Shown: positions 16,312-26,025, counted from the stretch's first letter. The stretch: DNA of 64,000 nucleotides from Ruminococcus sp. (GCA_017475555.1 JAFVFL010000011.1:62001-126000); one strand, 5' to 3'. Numbers and translations: made by a program. The notes: a model not told the origin generated them from the letters alone.

Positions 16312-18441
16312 TCAGTCGCTCTCACCGCTTGCCTGTTCAGCAAGTGCATCTATATCAATATCTCCGACAAATACCTGCATATCCTTTCCGAGTGCGTCCG
16401 GAACTATAGAGAACGTGTTTGAGATCCCGTCCTGAGCGTGGCGGAACGGGAGCTTTGCAACTGAGGAGAGTGAAGCCGCAGCACCGTGAGTATCCCTGCC
16501 GTGCATAGGATTAGCACCGGGAGCGAGCGGTACGCCAGCCTTTCTTCCGTCAGGTGTATTGCCGGTCTTCTTGCCGTATACGACATTTGATGTGATGGTG
16601 AGTATGCTCATAGTCGGAACGCCGTCCCTGTAGGTGTGGTGCTTGCGTATCATATCCATGAACTGACGAACGACTGTAACTGCGATCTGGTCAACTCTGT
16701 CATCGTTGTTTCCGTACTTCGGGAAGTCGCCCTCGACCTCATAGTCAACAACAACGTCCTTTGTAACGCTTATAACGTTTCCTGCTCTGTCCTTTACCTC
16801 GATATCCTTGCGGACAGGAGTTACCTTTGCATACTTTATAGCCGAGAGCGAATCCGCAACGACTGAAAGTCCTGCGATACCAGTAGCGAAGTAACGCTTT
16901 ACGTCCCTGTCGTGGAGAGCCATCTGTATCTTCTCGTAGTTGTACTTGTCGTGCATATAGTGGATAACGTTGAGAGTGTTGACATAGAGCTTTGCAAGCC
17001 ACTCCATCATGTCGAGGTACTTATCCCAGACGTCATCATAGTTCAGTACATCGCCGGCTACAGGTCTGTACTTAGGGCCTACCTGCTCGCCGGACTTCTC
17101 GTCAACGCCGCCGTTTATAGCGTAGAGCAGGCATTTTGCAAGGTTAGCTCTTGCACCGAAGAACTGCATCTCCTTGCCGACACGCATTGAGGAAACACAG
17201 CAGGCGATAGCGTAGTCGTCGCCGTGGATAACTCTCATCATATCGTCATTCTCATACTGGATCGACGATGTAGCGATAGACATTTTAGCACAGTATCTCT
17301 TGAAGTTTATCGGGAGCTTCTGTGACCAGAGAACTGTCATATTCGGCTCAGGTGCAGTGCCGAGGTTTTCGAGAGTATGCAGATAGCGGAAGCTGTTCTT
17401 GGTAACAAGGTGGTGTCCGTCAACGTCAACGCCGCCGATAGACTCAGTTACCCATGTCGGGTCGCCGGAGAAGAGCGAATTATACTCAGGAGTACGGGCG
17501 AACTTGACGATACGCAGCTTCATGATGAAGTGGTCGATAAGCTCCTGAGCCTGCGACTCGGTGATAAGACCCTTTTCGAGGTCACGCTGGATATAGATAT
17601 CGAGGAAGGTCGATGTTCTTCCGAGGGACATAGCCGCACCATTCTGCTCCTTGACAGCTGCGAGGTAGCCGAAGTACAGCCACTGAACAGCCTCCTTGGC
17701 AGTTGCGGCAGGTCTTGAGATATCGAAGCCGTATATCCTGCCGAGCTCCTTCAGCTCCTGGAGAGCTCTGACCTGCTCAGCAAGCTCCTCACGCAGACGG
17801 ATATTCTTTGAGGTCATACGCACGAGAGAGGTCTCGATCTGGTGCTTCTTGTCGGCGATGAGGATATCGATTCCGTAGAGTGCAACTCTTCTGTAGTCGC
17901 CGATTATGCGTCCTCTGCCGTAAGCGTCCGGAAGTCCGGTGATTATGGCATTGTGGCGAGCCTTTCTCATTTCGGGAGTGTAAGCATCGAAAACGCCCTG
18001 ATTGTGGGTCTTTCTGTACTTTGTGAATATCTCTATGACCTCAGGGTCTACCTCATAGCCGTTGGTCTTGCAGGCATTTACAGCCATTTTGATACCGCCG
18101 AACGGCTGGAGCGAACGCTTGAACGGCTTGTCAGTCTGAAGACCGACTATCTGCTCAAGGTCTTTATTGAGATAACCGGCACCATGCGAGGTGATAGTAG
18201 AGATCACCTTTGTGTCCATATCGAGCACACCGCCTGCCTCACGCTCCTGACGTGAAAGCTCCATTATCTGTGCCCAGAGCTGATTTGTAGCGTCAGTCGG
18301 GGGAGCGAGAAAGCTCTCATCTCCGTCATAGGGGGTGTAGTTCTTCTTGATGAAGTCACGGACATTGACAGAGGTATTACACCAGCGTCCGTGCTCGAAG
18401 CCCTCCCACTCCTTTGGAAATTCTGAAATATAGTGCAGCAT
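16312..18441 (-). CDS. pflB: pyruvate formate-lyase core lacking the glycyl-radical domain
   Basis: 709 residues, shorter than the about 740-760 of one-piece PFL. It converts pyruvate and CoA to acetyl-CoA and formate in anaerobic metabolism. The active-site pair C414-C415 is present ([12 protein letters not shown]), as are [13 protein letters not shown] and [23 protein letters not shown]. The protein stops soon after [11 protein letters not shown], exactly where the glycyl-radical region should follow; that region is encoded two genes downstream. ATG 18441 has AAAGGAG 8 bases upstream. The activating radical-SAM enzyme is not in this window. Not a sequencing frameshift: each piece has a separate start and ribosome site. 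Confidence 0.93.
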   Translation of the reverse strand: MLHYISEFPKEWEGFEHGRWCNTSVNVRDFIKKNYTPYDGDESFLAPPTDATNQLWAQIMELSRQEREAGGVLDMDTKVISTITSHGAGYLNKDLEQIVGLQTDKPFKRSLQPFGGIKMAVNACKTNGYEVDPEVIEIFTKYRKTHNQGVFDAYTPEMRKARHNAIITGLPDAYGRGRIIGDYRRVALYGIDILIADKKHQIETSLVRMTSKNIRLREELAEQVRALQELKELGRIYGFDISRPAATAKEAVQWLYFGYLAAVKEQNGAAMSLGRTSTFLDIYIQRDLEKGLITESQAQELIDHFIMKLRIVKFARTPEYNSLFSGDPTWVTESIGGVDVDGHHLVTKNSFRYLHTLENLGTAPEPNMTVLWSQKLPINFKRYCAKMSIATSSIQYENDDMMRVIHGDDYAIACCVSSMRVGKEMQFFGARANLAKCLLYAINGGVDEKSGEQVGPKYRPVAGDVLNYDDVWDKYLDMMEWLAKLYVNTLNVIHYMHDKYNYEKIQMALHDRDVKRYFATGIAGLSVVADSLSAIKYAKVTPVRKDIEVKDRAGNVISVTKDVVVDYEVEGDFPKYGNNDDRVDQIAVTVVRQFMDMIRKHHTYRDGVPTMSILTITSNVVYGKKTGNTPDGRKAGVPLAPGANPMHGRDTHGAAASLSSVAKLPFRHAQDGISNTFSIVPDALGKDMQVFVGDIDIDALAEQASGESD

Positions 18442-18490
18442 AGAACCGACTCCTTTAAATGAATTTTGCTTATTAGATCATTCAGCATAT

Positions 18491-18521
18491 CTGCCGGGGA
18501 GGGATATGAGCCTCCGGGCAG
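18491..18521 (-). other. hairpin in the pfl leader
   Basis: CTGCC...GGCAG stem with an inner GGAGG/CCTCC pairing in the untranslated leader, about 50 bases before the pflB ATG and without a T tract. It could stabilise the mRNA or be regulatory. Confidence 0.45.
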
Positions 18522-18541
18522 CACTGATATCTGTTTCTTTA

Positions 18542-18570
18542 ATTCTAACACATTGTTTGATAATTGTCAA
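18542..18570 (-). promoter_or_regulatory. pfl operon promoter
   Basis: Minus-strand TTGACA (18565-18570), 17 bp, TAGAAT (18542-18547). Confidence 0.8.
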
Positions 18571-18648
18571 CCAGAAAGTTAGCCATAGTTACCCTTGAAA
18601 ATAAAATTTTTTGTTATGAATGTTATTTTTTTAACATGGTGCAGACGA

Positions 18649-18680
18649 AATGAACGCCCATTTATGCAGGGGCGTCCATT
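18649..18680 (-). terminator. hairpin after glgP, weak T tract
   Basis: 11-bp stem with one mismatch (AATG-ACGCCC/GGGCGT-CATT). Only TTTCG follows, so termination may be partial. Confidence 0.5.
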
Positions 18681-18698
18681 ACAGATGAAAAATTGCTC

Positions 18699-21044
18699 TT
18701 ACCTTATCTCCCAGATGTTCTGTGCATAGTCAGCGATAGTGCGGTCTGAGCTGAACTTTCCGGCTCTGGACATATTCAGCCACTGCTTTGAAGCAAACGC
18801 CGCTCTGTCGGCAGTGTAGTCACTGAGGGCATTCAGCTTTGTCTCTACATAGCTTTCAAGGTCGCCGAGCAGATAGTAGTTATCCGGCTTGTGCCAGCTT
18901 GCACCGTCGAGCAGGGACATATAAAGCTCACGGAAATCACCGCTGCCGCCGTCGGAGACCGTGCCGTCTATCAGTGACGAAACAACACGGCGTATCCTCG
19001 GATTTTCAGCGAAAACACGGCGGCTGTCGTAGGTCGGGAATATCTCCTCAAGCTCCTCTACTCTTGCACCGAAGATATAATTGTTCTCCTCACCGGCTTC
19101 CTCTGCGATCTCAATATTCGCCCCGTCATACGTACCGAGGGTCACTGCACCGTTGAGCATGAGCTTCATATTTCCTGTACCCGAAGCCTCAGTGCCGGCG
19201 GTCGATATCTGCTCTGAGATATCCGCAGCCGCAACGAGCTTTTCAGCGTAGGAAACGTTGTAATTCTGCACGAAAATTACCTTTATCAGATCCTTTGTCT
19301 CCGGGTCTGAGGAAACTATGCGGCCGATCTCGTTGATATATTTGATTATAGCCTTTGCACGCCTGTAGCCCGGAGCGGACTTTGCACCGAAGATGAATGC
19401 GGTCGGCGTGAGGTTCTTTATGCTGCCGTCCTTTATGCCGTAATACAGCCACAGGATAGAGAACGCATTGAGCAGCTGACGCTTGTACTCATGAAGCCGC
19501 TTGATCTGTATATCGAACACGAACGCCGGGTCAAGCTCTATTCCCTCACGCTCACGGATAAAGTCCGCAAGCTGCTGCTTTTTCTGCTGCTTTATAGCGA
19601 TAAACCGGTCTATGATATCCTTATCGCCTGCATATTTGTCAAGCTCACGAAGTCTGCCGAGGTCGGTTATCCAGCCGCTGTCACCCAGAAGCTCAGTGAT
19701 AAGTGACGAAAGCTCCGTGTTGCACAGTGCCAGCCAGCGACGCTGAGTGATACCATTCGTCTCGTTGCGGAAGGTCTCCGGCTTTATGCTGTACCAATCT
19801 GCAAGCACGCTGTCCTTGAGTATCTCAGTATGGATAGCTGCAACGCCGTTGATATGCGACGAGCAGTAGCACGCCATGTCAGCCATGTGTACAAGGTCGC
19901 CCTTGATTATCTTCATGCGGTCTATCTTCTCACGGCTCTCGCCCTTTGCGTAAAGCCCTGCGATAAGAGCCTCGTTTATCTGTATGATAATGGCGTATAT
20001 CCGGGGCAGAGTCTCCTCAACAAGCCCTGTCCACCACTTTTCAAGTGCCTCCTGCATTACCGTGTGATTGGTGTAGTTGAATATTCTTTTTGCTGTATCG
20101 AGTGCCTTGTCAAACGTCCAGCCCTCGTTGTCAACGAGCTGACGGATAAGCTCCGGAACGGAAATTACAGGGTGGGTGTCGTTGAGCTGTACAGAAATGC
20201 AGTCAGCGATATTTTCAAGCGTGCCATACCGTGCCCTGTGCTTGCGGAGGATATCCGTGAGCGACGCTGCACTGAAGAAATACTGCTGCTTCAGGCGGAG
20301 CTTCTTGCCCTCATTCGTGTCATCGTTAGGATAAAGCACACGGGAAATATCCTCAGCGAATATCTTTTCCTTTGAGGCTTCGAGGTAATTCTGGGCGTTG
20401 AAGGTTTCAAAATCGAACTCCCTTACCGGCTCTGACTGCCACAGCCTCAGAGTACCGATATTCTCCGTATTGAAGCCGAAAACCGGCATATCATACGGTA
20501 CTGCCTTAACAGTCTGGTCATTGAAGCTGATGAGAACAGTGTCCTCCTCACAGCGTACTGACCACGGGTCGCCGTATCTTGTCCAGTCGTCGATATCCTC
20601 CTTCTGGAAGCCGTCCTCGATAGTCTGCCTGAAAAGCCCGTACTTGTAGCGTATGCCATATCCGTCAAGCGGCAGAGAGAGGGCGGCGGCAGAGTCAAGG
20701 AAGCACGCTGCGAGCCGTCCGAGACCGCCGTTTCCGAGTGCAGCGTCCTCGATCTCCTCAAGGTCAGCGAGGTTCAGTCCAAGCTCGCTGAATACCCTCT
20801 GAACATCATCATAAATGCCGAGACACAGCAGATTATTGAATACGAGCCTGCCCACGAGGAACTCCATTGAGAGGTACGCAGCCCTGCGTTTTCCGAGGTG
20901 CTCCTGTCTTGCCGCCGTCCATTGGTCAGCGTAAAGCTCGATTATCGTGTCGCCGAGTGCATTGTGCAGCTGCTGCGGTGTTGCCGACCTTATATCCTTT
21001 GGCAGCCTGCCGGTAAATTTGTCCTTAAATACCTGTATATCCAT
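18699..21044 (-). CDS. glgP: glycogen/maltodextrin phosphorylase
   Basis: 781 residues, GT35 family. It removes glucose from alpha-1,4-glucan ends as glucose 1-phosphate. Motifs: LGNGGLGRLAACFLDS (about 104-119), QLNDTHP (about 288), FVQNYNVSYAEKL and the PLP-lysine region EASGTGNMKLMLNG (about 645). The usual GT35 order is complete and there is no truncation. ATG 21044 follows AAAAGGAG. Its start is 54 bases after the stop of malQ, so both genes form a glycogen/maltodextrin degradation operon. Confidence 0.95.
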   Translation of the reverse strand: MDIQVFKDKFTGRLPKDIRSATPQQLHNALGDTIIELYADQWTAARQEHLGKRRAAYLSMEFLVGRLVFNNLLCLGIYDDVQRVFSELGLNLADLEEIEDAALGNGGLGRLAACFLDSAAALSLPLDGYGIRYKYGLFRQTIEDGFQKEDIDDWTRYGDPWSVRCEEDTVLISFNDQTVKAVPYDMPVFGFNTENIGTLRLWQSEPVREFDFETFNAQNYLEASKEKIFAEDISRVLYPNDDTNEGKKLRLKQQYFFSAASLTDILRKHRARYGTLENIADCISVQLNDTHPVISVPELIRQLVDNEGWTFDKALDTAKRIFNYTNHTVMQEALEKWWTGLVEETLPRIYAIIIQINEALIAGLYAKGESREKIDRMKIIKGDLVHMADMACYCSSHINGVAAIHTEILKDSVLADWYSIKPETFRNETNGITQRRWLALCNTELSSLITELLGDSGWITDLGRLRELDKYAGDKDIIDRFIAIKQQKKQQLADFIREREGIELDPAFVFDIQIKRLHEYKRQLLNAFSILWLYYGIKDGSIKNLTPTAFIFGAKSAPGYRRAKAIIKYINEIGRIVSSDPETKDLIKVIFVQNYNVSYAEKLVAAADISEQISTAGTEASGTGNMKLMLNGAVTLGTYDGANIEIAEEAGEENNYIFGARVEELEEIFPTYDSRRVFAENPRIRRVVSSLIDGTVSDGGSGDFRELYMSLLDGASWHKPDNYYLLGDLESYVETKLNALSDYTADRAAFASKQWLNMSRAGKFSSDRTIADYAQNIWEIR

Positions 21045-21098
21045 TTTTTAACTCCTTTTCGGGAAAACTATTTTGAAAAGCATTGAGCCTTACTGATG

Positions 21099-22601
21099 TC
21101 AGTCAGTATCAGCCTTTGGGGTATCACTGAGCCGGTTATACAGCTTATTCAGCTTATATATCTTCCTTGCAAGCTCCGGTGTAAGCTCGTCCTCAGAGGC
21201 ACGGAACTGCCAGTTGCCGCCGAGGGTAGAGGGAGTGTTCATTCTGCCCTCCTTCGGAGAATCAAGGAAATCCTGCATCTGAGCTGCTGCCGTCTGAGCA
21301 ACGCTGCCCCACGCCGCCCGCACTACAGCCCACGGGATATCACGCTTTTTGCTTACTCCGAGATACTTTTTCGTGAATTTCAGCGACTTTTTATCAAGAG
21401 TACCCACCCAGCCGTTGAGTGTTTCGTTGTCGTGTGTACCGGTGTAGGCGAAGCAGTTGGTCGTTGTGAAATTGTGCGGCAGGTGCTCATTTTCTCCGTC
21501 AGAGAAGCCGAATTGCAGCACCTTCATGCCCGGATAGCCGCAGTTGTCGAGCAGGCTGCGTACCTCCGGGGTAATGAATCCAAGATCCTCAGCAATGATA
21601 CTCAGTCTGCCGAGCTTGTCCTCAATGGTGCGGAAAAGCTCATAGTCCGGGCCCTTTTTCCACTCACCGACAGTTGCGTCCTCATTGCCGGACGGTATAG
21701 TGTAATAGCTCTCAAAGCCCCGGAAATGGTCGATACGCACGATATCGTAGGTCTGTGAAGCATTGCGTATCCGCTCAGTCCACCACTCAAAGCCGGTCTT
21801 TTTGTGGTAGTCCCAGTCGTACAGAGGATTGCCCCACAGCTGACCGGTCGGGGAGAAATCGTCCGGCGGACAGCCTGCAACGCATACCGGTCTGCGTTTT
21901 TTGTCGAGCCAGAAGAGCTTAGGCTGCGACCATACCTCAACGCTGTCGAGGGCACAGTATATCGGCGTATCCCCGACTATTTCGATACCGCTTGCATTGG
22001 CGTATTTTTTCAGCTCACGCCACTGCCTGAAGAATTCGTACTGAGTGAATTTGAAGAAGCCTATATCCTTTTTCAGGTCTTTTTTTGCAGCAGCGACAGC
22101 CTTTGCCTTATGCATGGAAATATCGCTGTCCCACTCGTACCATGCCTTTCCGCCGTTTTTGAATTTAAGAGCCATGAACAGGGCATATTCATCGAGCCAC
22201 GACTTGTTATCCTCACAGAATTGCCTGTAATCCTTGAAGCGTGAGGGCTTGAAGCGGTCGTATGCCATTCTCAGGACACCGAAGCAGTTTTCGTAGATGA
22301 TACTATAGTCCACCTTATCCGGGCTGCTCTCCCATGTAAGCGAGGCGAACTCATGCCGCTCCAGCAGTCCCTCGTCCTCAAGCAGCTCAAAGTCGATAAA
22401 GTACGGATTACCGGCATTTACCGAAAACGACTGATACGGCGAATCTCCATAGCTTGTCGGCGACAGCGGCAGCAGCTGCCAGCAGCCTACTCCGGCGGCT
22501 TTCAGAAAGTCCGCAAATCTGTAGGCGTGCCGCCCCATTTTGCCTATCCCGTACTCTGACGGCAGGCTCGAAATGTGCATGATTATACAGCTTTTTCTCA
22601 T
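21099..22601 (-). CDS. malQ: 4-alpha-glucanotransferase (amylomaltase)
   Basis: 500 residues, GH77. It transfers maltosyl units between alpha-1,4-glucans and thereby supplies longer chains to the phosphorylase. Conserved blocks: PLSPTSYGDSPYQSFS (about 43-58), GDTPIYCALDSVEVWSQP (about 210), VRIDHFRGF with the nucleophile Asp (about 293), AEDLGFITPEV with the acid/base Glu, and YTGTHDNETLNGW. ATG 22601 has AAAAGGAG upstream. First gene of the malQ-glgP operon; no clear promoter was identified. A hairpin (about 22677-22706) with GGTCTG/CAGACC arms lies in the upstream gap. Confidence 0.95.
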   Translation of the reverse strand: MRKSCIIMHISSLPSEYGIGKMGRHAYRFADFLKAAGVGCWQLLPLSPTSYGDSPYQSFSVNAGNPYFIDFELLEDEGLLERHEFASLTWESSPDKVDYSIIYENCFGVLRMAYDRFKPSRFKDYRQFCEDNKSWLDEYALFMALKFKNGGKAWYEWDSDISMHKAKAVAAAKKDLKKDIGFFKFTQYEFFRQWRELKKYANASGIEIVGDTPIYCALDSVEVWSQPKLFWLDKKRRPVCVAGCPPDDFSPTGQLWGNPLYDWDYHKKTGFEWWTERIRNASQTYDIVRIDHFRGFESYYTIPSGNEDATVGEWKKGPDYELFRTIEDKLGRLSIIAEDLGFITPEVRSLLDNCGYPGMKVLQFGFSDGENEHLPHNFTTTNCFAYTGTHDNETLNGWVGTLDKKSLKFTKKYLGVSKKRDIPWAVVRAAWGSVAQTAAAQMQDFLDSPKEGRMNTPSTLGGNWQFRASEDELTPELARKIYKLNKLYNRLSDTPKADTD

Positions 22602-22786
22602 TTTGACTCCTTTTGTGCGTGGCTCTCTCCGGATAGCAGCTCAGGAAATGACCCTCCGCACCCTTAATAAAACTTCTGGTCTGAAAAGCTATCCGTGTCA
22701 CAGACCGTCATGCAGCTGCACCTGTACGGCTGAATAAATGACGGATAAACTCACATACTTGTAAAAACAGATATGGCGGTGGATAC

Positions 22787-23185
22787 ATGAAGCTTTCAGA
22801 ATATATGTTTACTTTTCTTATGGGATATTTTATCTACAGTATGTTTGAGATAGTCAGCCGGGGCTATACCCACTGGACTATGGCACTCACCGGCGGTACT
22901 GTACTGACCCTCATATATGCTGTGAACCGGAAATATGCCCTCAGTCTCGTCCGCAGCTGCATTGCCGGGACGCTGATGATACTTTCGGTCGAGTTTACGG
23001 TCGGCGTGTTCGATAATATAATAATGGGCTGGCAGGTATGGGATTATTCAGACGTTCCGCTGAATGTCATGGGTCAGATATGCCTGCCCTATGCCGGAGT
23101 ATGGTTCATCATGTGCATTCCGGCGTACTATCTCTGCCGTGCAGTGAGAAGGCGGTTCAGAAGCCCTGCTCACGCAGCTCACTGA
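22787..23185 (+). CDS. small membrane protein, ABC-type IV/CmpB-like
   Basis: 132 residues with four predicted membrane segments (about 8-26, 34-50, 58-78, 95-118). The block VEFTVGVFDNIIMGWQVWDYSD followed by N.MGQICLPY fits the PF06541 (putative ABC-transporter type IV, CmpB) family of unknown biochemical role. The ribosome site is weak (GGCGGTGG). Its last 29 bases overlap the end of the convergent lipase gene. Confidence 0.75.
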   Translation: MKLSEYMFTFLMGYFIYSMFEIVSRGYTHWTMALTGGTVLTLIYAVNRKYALSLVRSCIAGTLMILSVEFTVGVFDNIIMGWQVWDYSDVPLNVMGQICLPYAGVWFIMCIPAYYLCRAVRRRFRSPAHAAH

Positions 23186-24491
23186 CCATAGAAACGTAAA
23201 ACTCCCTTACGTCGAAGCCCTCGATATTCTCACGCATGAGGTCGATGATATCGCCGTGGCTCAGCCCACGCTTCTTTTTGGTGGTGATGAGCCTGTGGCT
23301 GCCGTGAACGGCTGAATCCTCCCACACAAGCCCGTCATTTGCACCGTTGAGCTTTTTGATAAGGAGATAGCCTATATTCAGCGGCAGTCCGGCAGAGCCT
23401 GCACTGCTCATTATTGACATTACGCTCCGGTAGCTGACGGCAGGGGAGTCCGGCATTTCTTCATCATAGGACTTTGCCCTCTCCGCACTCAGGTCATGCA
23501 CTCCTGCGAGGAAATCCGGGGTCGTATCGCCGAGCCTCGTGAATATGCTCCCGTACTTTCTGTGAAGGAAGCTCTGAAATCCCTCAGAGGTCCTGTCAAG
23601 CAGGTAATCCACCATATCGCAGCCCTTATGCGGCGTATTTATCGTGGTCAGCGTTGCAACGTACCTGTCCATGCCCAGACAGCTTATCGCATAGCGTGAA
23701 TCAAGTCCGCCCTTTGAATGTGCGATAATGTTGACCTTTTCCGCACCGGTCTCAGCGATTATTTTTTCGATAGTCTTTTTCAGCTCCGCTGCACTGTCGC
23801 ACACGTGCATTGCCGACTGCTGACCGCCGTAATAGACCTTTGCACCGTTGCGGATAAGTGCCGCCGGTATACGTCCCCAGTAGTTGACGAGCTGCCAGTC
23901 ACGGAAGAAGATACCATGCACCAGAAGTATCGGGTACTTCGTTTTGCATATCTGCGATTCTGCCCGGATATTGTCAAGCTCCTCCTTGTCGGACTCGAAT
24001 ACATACTCACGCCTTGCGGTCTTGTAGAATTTCCGGATAATGAAGATATTGACGACCGGACACCACCACAGGCACAGCAAAAGCACATGGTCCCTGAGCT
24101 TTATCTGCTTTGCACCGGCGGTTATCCTGATGACGCCGGTGAAGAGGATAAGTGCTGCCGTCAGCACCGGAATAACGACCGAGAGTATTTTCACAGCTGC
24201 CCCGGCGTCCGATACAATGAAGAATATGATGAGTATTACAGTCTCGGCAGCAGCAGCCCAGCCGCCGAGCCATACAAGGTCAGCACCCTTTTTCAGCCGC
24301 CTCAGTCTCTTGCTTTCCGGGTCAGAGGTGCTGCCGGGGAGTATATGTGCAAGCAGGGCGGCACAGACAAGCGGCAGGAGTATCGCTGCGGTCACTATGA
24401 GCGGCTTCACAGCTCCGGCAAGAGGCATTATATTCATGATGAGCAGCATTGCTGCCAGATAAAGTATAAGTACCGGTGATGTTTTTTTCAT
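23157..24491 (-). CDS. membrane-anchored alpha/beta-hydrolase (lipase-like)
   Basis: 444 residues. Four membrane helices in the first 160 residues, then an alpha/beta-hydrolase domain starting with YPILLVHGIFFRDW (oxyanion loop) and the nucleophile elbow in IIAHSKGGLD (A-H-S-K-G-G). TINTPHKGCD and a later GLSHGDII (likely catalytic His) complete the pattern seen in triacylglycerol-lipase-like proteins. Cytoplasmic or outer orientation of the catalytic domain is not certain. Substrate unknown; membrane lipid or ester hydrolysis is the family expectation. Confidence 0.85.
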   Translation of the reverse strand: MKKTSPVLILYLAAMLLIMNIMPLAGAVKPLIVTAAILLPLVCAALLAHILPGSTSDPESKRLRRLKKGADLVWLGGWAAAAETVILIIFFIVSDAGAAVKILSVVIPVLTAALILFTGVIRITAGAKQIKLRDHVLLLCLWWCPVVNIFIIRKFYKTARREYVFESDKEELDNIRAESQICKTKYPILLVHGIFFRDWQLVNYWGRIPAALIRNGAKVYYGGQQSAMHVCDSAAELKKTIEKIIAETGAEKVNIIAHSKGGLDSRYAISCLGMDRYVATLTTINTPHKGCDMVDYLLDRTSEGFQSFLHRKYGSIFTRLGDTTPDFLAGVHDLSAERAKSYDEEMPDSPAVSYRSVMSIMSSAGSAGLPLNIGYLLIKKLNGANDGLVWEDSAVHGSHRLITTKKKRGLSHGDIIDLMRENIEGFDVREFYVSMVSELREQGF

Positions 24492-24520
24492 AGCTTTTCA
24501 CCTTTTAACAGTGTATTGAA

Positions 24521-24966
24521 TATACGCCACGGCGTATGGGATACGCCGCCAGGATACGCCGTTTTTCCCGGAATACAGAGGTTTATACGCCTATACGCCA
24601 TTTTTCTGAGTTGCTGTATATTATATATACACCTCACGCTGTCAGCTTTGTCCGTTCAGTGATTATTTTATATGGCTCTGTCCCAACAAATGGCTGATAT
24701 TTGTATTACACTTAATGTGCCTATAATATGCCTGTAAATAGGCAATTTTGGAGGTTCGCCTTGTATGTGGACACATGAAAGCGGTTTGTGGTTACTGCCT
24801 TTTAAAAGAAAATCAACCACGTGTCGGAACAAAGCAATTTATATTATATAAAAGAAGTATAATATAAGGCGTATAGGCGTATACAGGGCTATATACAGGC
24901 ATTTAAGACGTATTTTCATGGCGTATGGTATACGCCGGCGGCGTATGGCTGTACGCCGTATATCCC
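24521..24966. repeat. GGCGTAT/ATACGCC heptamer island with inverted clusters
   Basis: Gene-free 545-bp stretch. A left cluster (24521-24600) holds about seven ATACGCC or GGCGTAT units and ends in TATACGCCTATACGCC; a right cluster (24868-24966) begins with GGCGTATAGGCGTATA, the inverse of the left end, and contains several more units. The roughly 265-bp centre is AT-rich with two small hairpins (GCCTGTAAATAGGC near 24731; GTGGTT/AACCAC near 24788-24820). The two clusters look like long imperfect inverted arms. Confidence 0.6.
24765..24851 (+). CDS. possible 28-residue peptide inside the repeat island
   Basis: ATG with GGAGG eight bases upstream, encoding a Trp- and Lys/Arg-containing peptide (starts MWTHESGLWLLPFKRK). 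A TATAAT box lies at 24723-24728 but a good -35 is missing. No homology is known to me. May be chance; listed because it is the only ribosome-site-bearing frame in the centre of the island. Confidence 0.25.
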   Translation: MWTHESGLWLLPFKRKSTTCRNKAIYII

Positions 24967-24991
24967 GTATACCCCGGTCTGTCCCGGTAAT

Positions 24992-25033
24992 AAAAGGCGG
25001 CTGTTGAGAATTATTCAGAACAGCCGCTTTTTT
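24992..25033. terminator. bidirectional terminator
   Basis: 12-bp stem AAGGCGGCTGTT/AACAGCCGCTT with a 13-base loop; T tracts on both strands. It ends the zinc-ribbon gene on the minus strand. Confidence 0.85.
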
Positions 25034-25036
25034 CGA

Positions 25037-25471
25037 TTAATAGTTCTGGTTTGAATCTGCGTTGAAGAAGTTTCCGCTGCTCTCTGTGTAGTAGTCGTTG
25101 GGCTCAAGTGACATGAAGTCGTCGTCCTCAACGTCAGGCAGTCTTGCACCGCAGCGTCCGCAGAACTGGAATCTCTCGTTTACCTCTGCATTGCACTTCG
25201 GGCAGATCTTATAGCCTCTGATACCATTAAGCTCGAACCTCATCTTCTTTATCCTTCTGCGGCGGGTGTCGATATCATCGCACAGCTCCTTGAGTGCAGC
25301 AGGATCCTCGTTGGGGTTCTTGTAATACTTCTTGCCGATATCGGTGAAGATCTCAACGATCCTCTCCTCCTCGTACAGTATCTTACGCTTTAAATTATTA
25401 GCCTCTGAAATGTTCTTAGCCTTATCGGAAACGCCCTTGGAGGCATCGCCGATCTTATCAAGAATTCCCAT
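25037..25471 (-). CDS. helical protein with zinc ribbon
   Basis: 144 residues. Residues 1-80 are helical and charged (coiled-coil-like, KNISEANNLKRKILYEEERI...), then a zinc ribbon CPKC...CGRCGARL (about 94-115) and an acidic, Asn/Tyr-rich tail. Similar small proteins are common in Clostridia; the function is unknown. ATG 25471 follows AAAGGAG and the gene has a fully consensus promoter, so it is probably well expressed. Confidence 0.75.
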   Translation of the reverse strand: MGILDKIGDASKGVSDKAKNISEANNLKRKILYEEERIVEIFTDIGKKYYKNPNEDPAALKELCDDIDTRRRRIKKMRFELNGIRGYKICPKCNAEVNERFQFCGRCGARLPDVEDDDFMSLEPNDYYTESSGNFFNADSNQNY

Positions 25472-25505
25472 TTCTATCGCTCCTTTACAAAATAATCTAT
25501 AGTAT

Positions 25506-25534
25506 ATTATACATTATTCAGTATTATTTGTCAA
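25506..25534 (-). promoter_or_regulatory. consensus promoter for the zinc-ribbon gene
   Basis: Minus-strand TTGACA (25529-25534), 17 bp, TATAAT (25506-25511): a perfect match. Confidence 0.85.
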
Positions 25535-25581
25535 GCGTTTTCAAAAAATATATTAATTTCAGCTCCGTTTTTGTGCGATAC

Positions 25582-26025
25582 TCACATTTCTGAGATATCA
25601 TTTTCGGTAAGCTGAATAATACCGCCCTTGTTCAGTGACTCAGAAGCCGCTGCGATATCGTCAACACGGATTACGAAGGATACTGACCTGTCTGAGGCAC
25701 CTGTAAAGGCATAGAGATACTCAAGGTTCACTCCGTCGCCGCCGAGTATATCGAGCACACGGCTGAGCTGACCGGGCGAATCAGGTATGGATATCGCAAT
25801 GACCGGTGTTACGGCAGCTGCGTAGCCTGCACTCTTGACAGTCTCGCACGCCCTGTCGGTGTCGTTTACGATAATGCGGAGGATACCGAAATCCTTTGTG
25901 TCTGCAAGGCTGAGTGCCCTGATGTTGACGCCGCTCTCCTTGAGTATGCTCATAACTCCGGCGAGCTGGTTCGGCTTATTGTCCATGAATACGGATATCT
26001 GTCTGACTGGTGAATTTGATGGCAT
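25582..26025 (-). CDS. tandem ACT-domain protein
   Basis: 147 residues made of two ACT domains (about 8-70 and 77-140; cores QISVFMDNKPNQLAGVMSIL and AISIPDSPGQLSRVLDIL). ACT domains bind amino acids and regulate enzymes. It is the last gene of the iorA-iorB-paaK operon; ACT proteins accompany paaK in many anaerobes, so sensing an aromatic amino acid for this pathway is a reasonable inference. AAAGGAG precedes the ATG. Confidence 0.9.
   Translation of the reverse strand: MPSNSPVRQISVFMDNKPNQLAGVMSILKESGVNIRALSLADTKDFGILRIIVNDTDRACETVKSAGYAAAVTPVIAISIPDSPGQLSRVLDILGGDGVNLEYLYAFTGASDRSVSFVIRVDDIAAASESLNKGGIIQLTENDISEM

Noticed and set aside
16043..16315. Split PFL as a sequencing frameshift or assembly error
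   Set aside because: Core, middle ORF and radical subunit have separate starts; the last has a strong AAGGAGG; more than 260 bases of unrelated sequence lie between the parts.
19830..20375. 181-codon plus-strand frame opposite glgP
   Set aside because: Antisense shadow of a fully conserved gene.
24160..24500. Second long plus-strand frames opposite the lipase gene
   Set aside because: Antisense shadows rich in unlikely residues; lipase motifs are on the minus strand.
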